DNA of 64,000 nt, from positions 310,001-374,000 of the forward strand of contig JAILWJ010000002.1 of the NCBI GenBank assembly GCA_025699025.1. Reading direction: 5' to 3'. Below the pieces are notes generated by a model. That model was given only the letters and a program-made list of their open reading frames with translations, did no database searches and was not told the origin of the DNA. Positions 62,596 to 64,000 of the stretch are shown in pieces. Position 1 is the stretch's first letter, and each line of letters begins with the position of its first letter. The translations under genes and the position numbers were made by a program. Origin of the DNA: Nitrosarchaeum sp. (GTDB lineage: Archaea; Thermoproteota; Nitrososphaeria; Nitrososphaerales; Nitrosopumilaceae).

Positions 62596-64000
62596 TCACG
62601 ACGGCTGCCCCGAAGCTGTAGGTTTCAAATCTGACGGATTGATTGACTCTGATTATGACTCTATTCCAGATCATCTAGATTTGTGTCCTCAAGAACGTGA
62701 AAACTATAACAAGTTCCAAGACGATGACGGATGTCCAGATACGATTGATTTTCAAGTAACTGGTGATGCTGACGGCGATGGCATTGCCAGTCCATATGAT
62801 TTATGCCCATTTGCTCCAGAGACATACAACAAGTTCCAAGACGATGACGGCTGCCCAGATGCACTATTTGACAACAAGGGAACATTGGACTCTGACGGTG
62901 ACGGTATTGTTGATAATATAGACTGGTGTCCAAACCAGCCCGAAACATTCAACGGCTTCCAGGATTCTGACGGCTGCCCTGACAAAGTCTCATTCACCAA
63001 TGACTCTGATAGAGATGGCATTTTAGATAATTTAGATCAATGTCCACTAGAACCAGAAAATTACAATAATTTCCAAGACTCTGACGGCTGCCCTGACACT
63101 GTATCTGGTGAAACAACCCAGTACCAGTTCCCAGACACTGACGGCGACGGAATCCAAGACAGGTGGGACTCTTGCATTGACGAGCCTGAAAACTATAACG
63201 GCTATCTAGATCACGACGGCTGCCCCGAAGCTGTAGGTTTCAAATCTGACGGATTGATTGACTCTGATTATGACTCTATTCCAGATCATCTAGATTTGTG
63301 TCCTCAAGAACGTGAAAACTATAACAAGTTCCAAGACGATGACGGATGTCCAGATACGATTGATTTTCAAGTAACTGGTGATGCTGACGGCGATGGCATT
63401 GCCAGTCCATATGATTTATGCCCATTTGCTCCAGAGACATACAACAAGTTCCAAGACGATGACGGCTGCCCAGATGCACTATTTGACAACAAGGGAACAT
63501 TGGACTCTGACGGTGACGGTATTGTTGATAATATAGACTGGTGTCCAAACCAGCCCGAAACATTCAACGGCTTCCAGGATTCTGACGGCTGCCCTGACAA
63601 AGTCTCATTCACCAATGACTCTGATAGAGATGGCATTTTAGATAATTTAGATCAATGTCCACTAGAACCAGAAAATTACAATAATTTCCAAGACTCTGAC
63701 GGCTGCCCTGACACTGTATCTGGTGAAACAACCCAGTACCAGTTCCCAGACACTGACGGCGACGGTATTGAGGACAGAAAAGATCAATGTGTAAACGAGC
63801 CTGAAACCTTTAACAATTATCTGGATTGGGACGGCTGTCCAGATGTAATACCTACACCTTCAACTGCAGCCTCCCCAATAGACTCTGACGGGGATCAGTA
63901 TCCAGATTCAATTGATCAATGTCCAACCCAACCAGAAACCTGGAACAAATACAGAGATCATGACGGCTGCCCAGATACTGCACCCGAACAGCAAAGGTTT
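61940..64000 (+). CDS. Secreted thrombospondin type 3 repeat protein (third of three, 3' end outside window)
   Basis: An open frame from the ATG at 61940 to the window edge (687 codons visible, no stop). The signal peptide is the same as in the second protein (MKKHYLLGFLLLLTSTIG). The TSP3 repeats continue to the end. A TATA-like CTTAATAAA at 61903-61911 offers an own promoter with a short leader. The segment 62516-63130 is repeated in tandem and in frame at 63131-63745. The end of the visible part (TAPEQQRF) corresponds to the last repeats of the second protein, so the stop is probably about 100-150 bp beyond the edge. Confidence 0.88.
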   Translation, partial: MKKHYLLGFLLLLTSTIGMFPSGVYAQTNDNDNDGVPNNVDKCPHLKEDYDPQYGNNIDGCPADFVPWYDADYDGIPDHLDMCPTVKERYNKFQDDDGCPDLAPGAGPVGLPDSDGDGIIDNIDSCPNQPETFNGVDDRDGCPDTASLRDTDRDGISDNVDECPEIPEIYNRFQDDDGCPDEVTSDGTGYTFPDTDGDGIQDRWDSCIDEPENYNGYLDHDGCPEAVGFKSDGLIDSDYDSIPDHLDLCPQERENYNKFQDDDGCPDTIDFQVTGDADGDGIASPYDLCPFAPETYNKFQDDDGCPDALFDNKGTLDSDGDGIVDNIDWCPNQPETFNGFQDSDGCPDKVSFTNDSDRDGILDNLDQCPLEPENYNNFQDSDGCPDTVSGETTQYQFPDTDGDGIQDRWDSCIDEPENYNGYLDHDGCPEAVGFKSDGLIDSDYDSIPDHLDLCPQERENYNKFQDDDGCPDTIDFQVTGDADGDGIASPYDLCPFAPETYNKFQDDDGCPDALFDNKGTLDSDGDGIVDNIDWCPNQPETFNGFQDSDGCPDKVSFTNDSDRDGILDNLDQCPLEPENYNNFQDSDGCPDTVSGETTQYQFPDTDGDGIEDRKDQCVNEPETFNNYLDWDGCPDVIPTPSTAASPIDSDGDQYPDSIDQCPTQPETWNKYRDHDGCPDTAPEQQRF
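62516..63745 (+). repeat. 615-bp tandem duplication inside the third TSP3 gene
   Basis: Units 62516-63130 and 63131-63745 read as identical throughout. The period of 615 bp is 205 codons, so the frame is kept. Both units begin with CCAGACACTGACGGCGACGG, which also follows the second unit, pointing to unequal recombination at this 20-bp sequence. Confidence 0.92.

Noticed and set aside
57300-64000. Regular DNA repeats that might be taken for a CRISPR array, and many antisense ORFs in the same region
   Set aside because: The repeats encode TSP3 protein modules in one open frame with codon-level variation; there is no constant repeat/unique spacer pattern. The antisense frames are by-products of the repetitive sense coding.

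Overview
The window comes from an ammonia-oxidising archaeon of the Nitrososphaerota (Thaumarchaeota), most like the Nitrosopumilus/Nitrosarchaeum group. The evidence is a large secreted S-layer protein of the thaumarchaeal type, a Rieske / cytochrome b / cupredoxin set, archaeal information-processing genes (Kae1, Bud32, archaeosine TGT, Taw1, beta-CASP RNase), and many apparently leaderless genes with TTG or GTG starts about 25-30 nt after a TATA-like box. No rRNA, CRISPR array or insertion sequence was recognised.

Region 1 (1-31.1 kb) is a surface-glycan locus. It encodes GT2 and GT4 glycosyltransferases, GT39-like and YfhO-like polytopic membrane proteins, an AglD-like flippase-fold protein, sugar-nucleotide SDRs, methyltransferases, a Wzm/Wzt-type ABC exporter, and a complete dTDP-L-rhamnose set (rfbC, rfbB, rfbD, rfbA). 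The first 20 kb is very A+T rich and mosaic, with frequent strand changes, which suggests an exchangeable island. Its most unusual part is an E1-type iron-sulfur PMP-dependent 3-dehydrase gene overlapping a gene for an acetolactate-synthase-like TPP enzyme. This pairing resembles the bacterial route to branched-chain deoxysugars such as yersiniose. A RelE/ParE-like toxin-antitoxin pair sits between rfbB and rfbD.

Region 2 (31.1-33 kb) holds small regulatory and defence-type genes: HicA/HicB, a small zinc-finger protein, a CBS-domain protein and a ribbon-helix-helix-like protein. A 716-bp gene-free stretch then precedes the S-layer gene.

Region 3 (33.7-46.5 kb) holds cell-surface and respiratory genes: the S-layer protein, a membrane-anchored coiled-coil protein that could be an S-layer anchor, a large membrane-anchored subtilase, and the complex III-like genes with a blue-copper protein.

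Region 4 (46.5-57.1 kb) is ordinary housekeeping: tRNA-Arg(UCU), OGG, a beta-CASP RNase, a ferredoxin with an Asp in one cluster motif, TgtA, an AK6-like kinase, a YchF-related GTPase, Kae1, Bud32, an XTP/dITP pyrophosphatase and Taw1.

Region 5 (57.2 kb to the end) holds three successive genes for secreted thrombospondin type 3 (calcium-binding) repeat proteins. They show very recent duplication, including a 615-bp in-frame tandem duplication that reads as identical in both copies. The third gene runs off the window.
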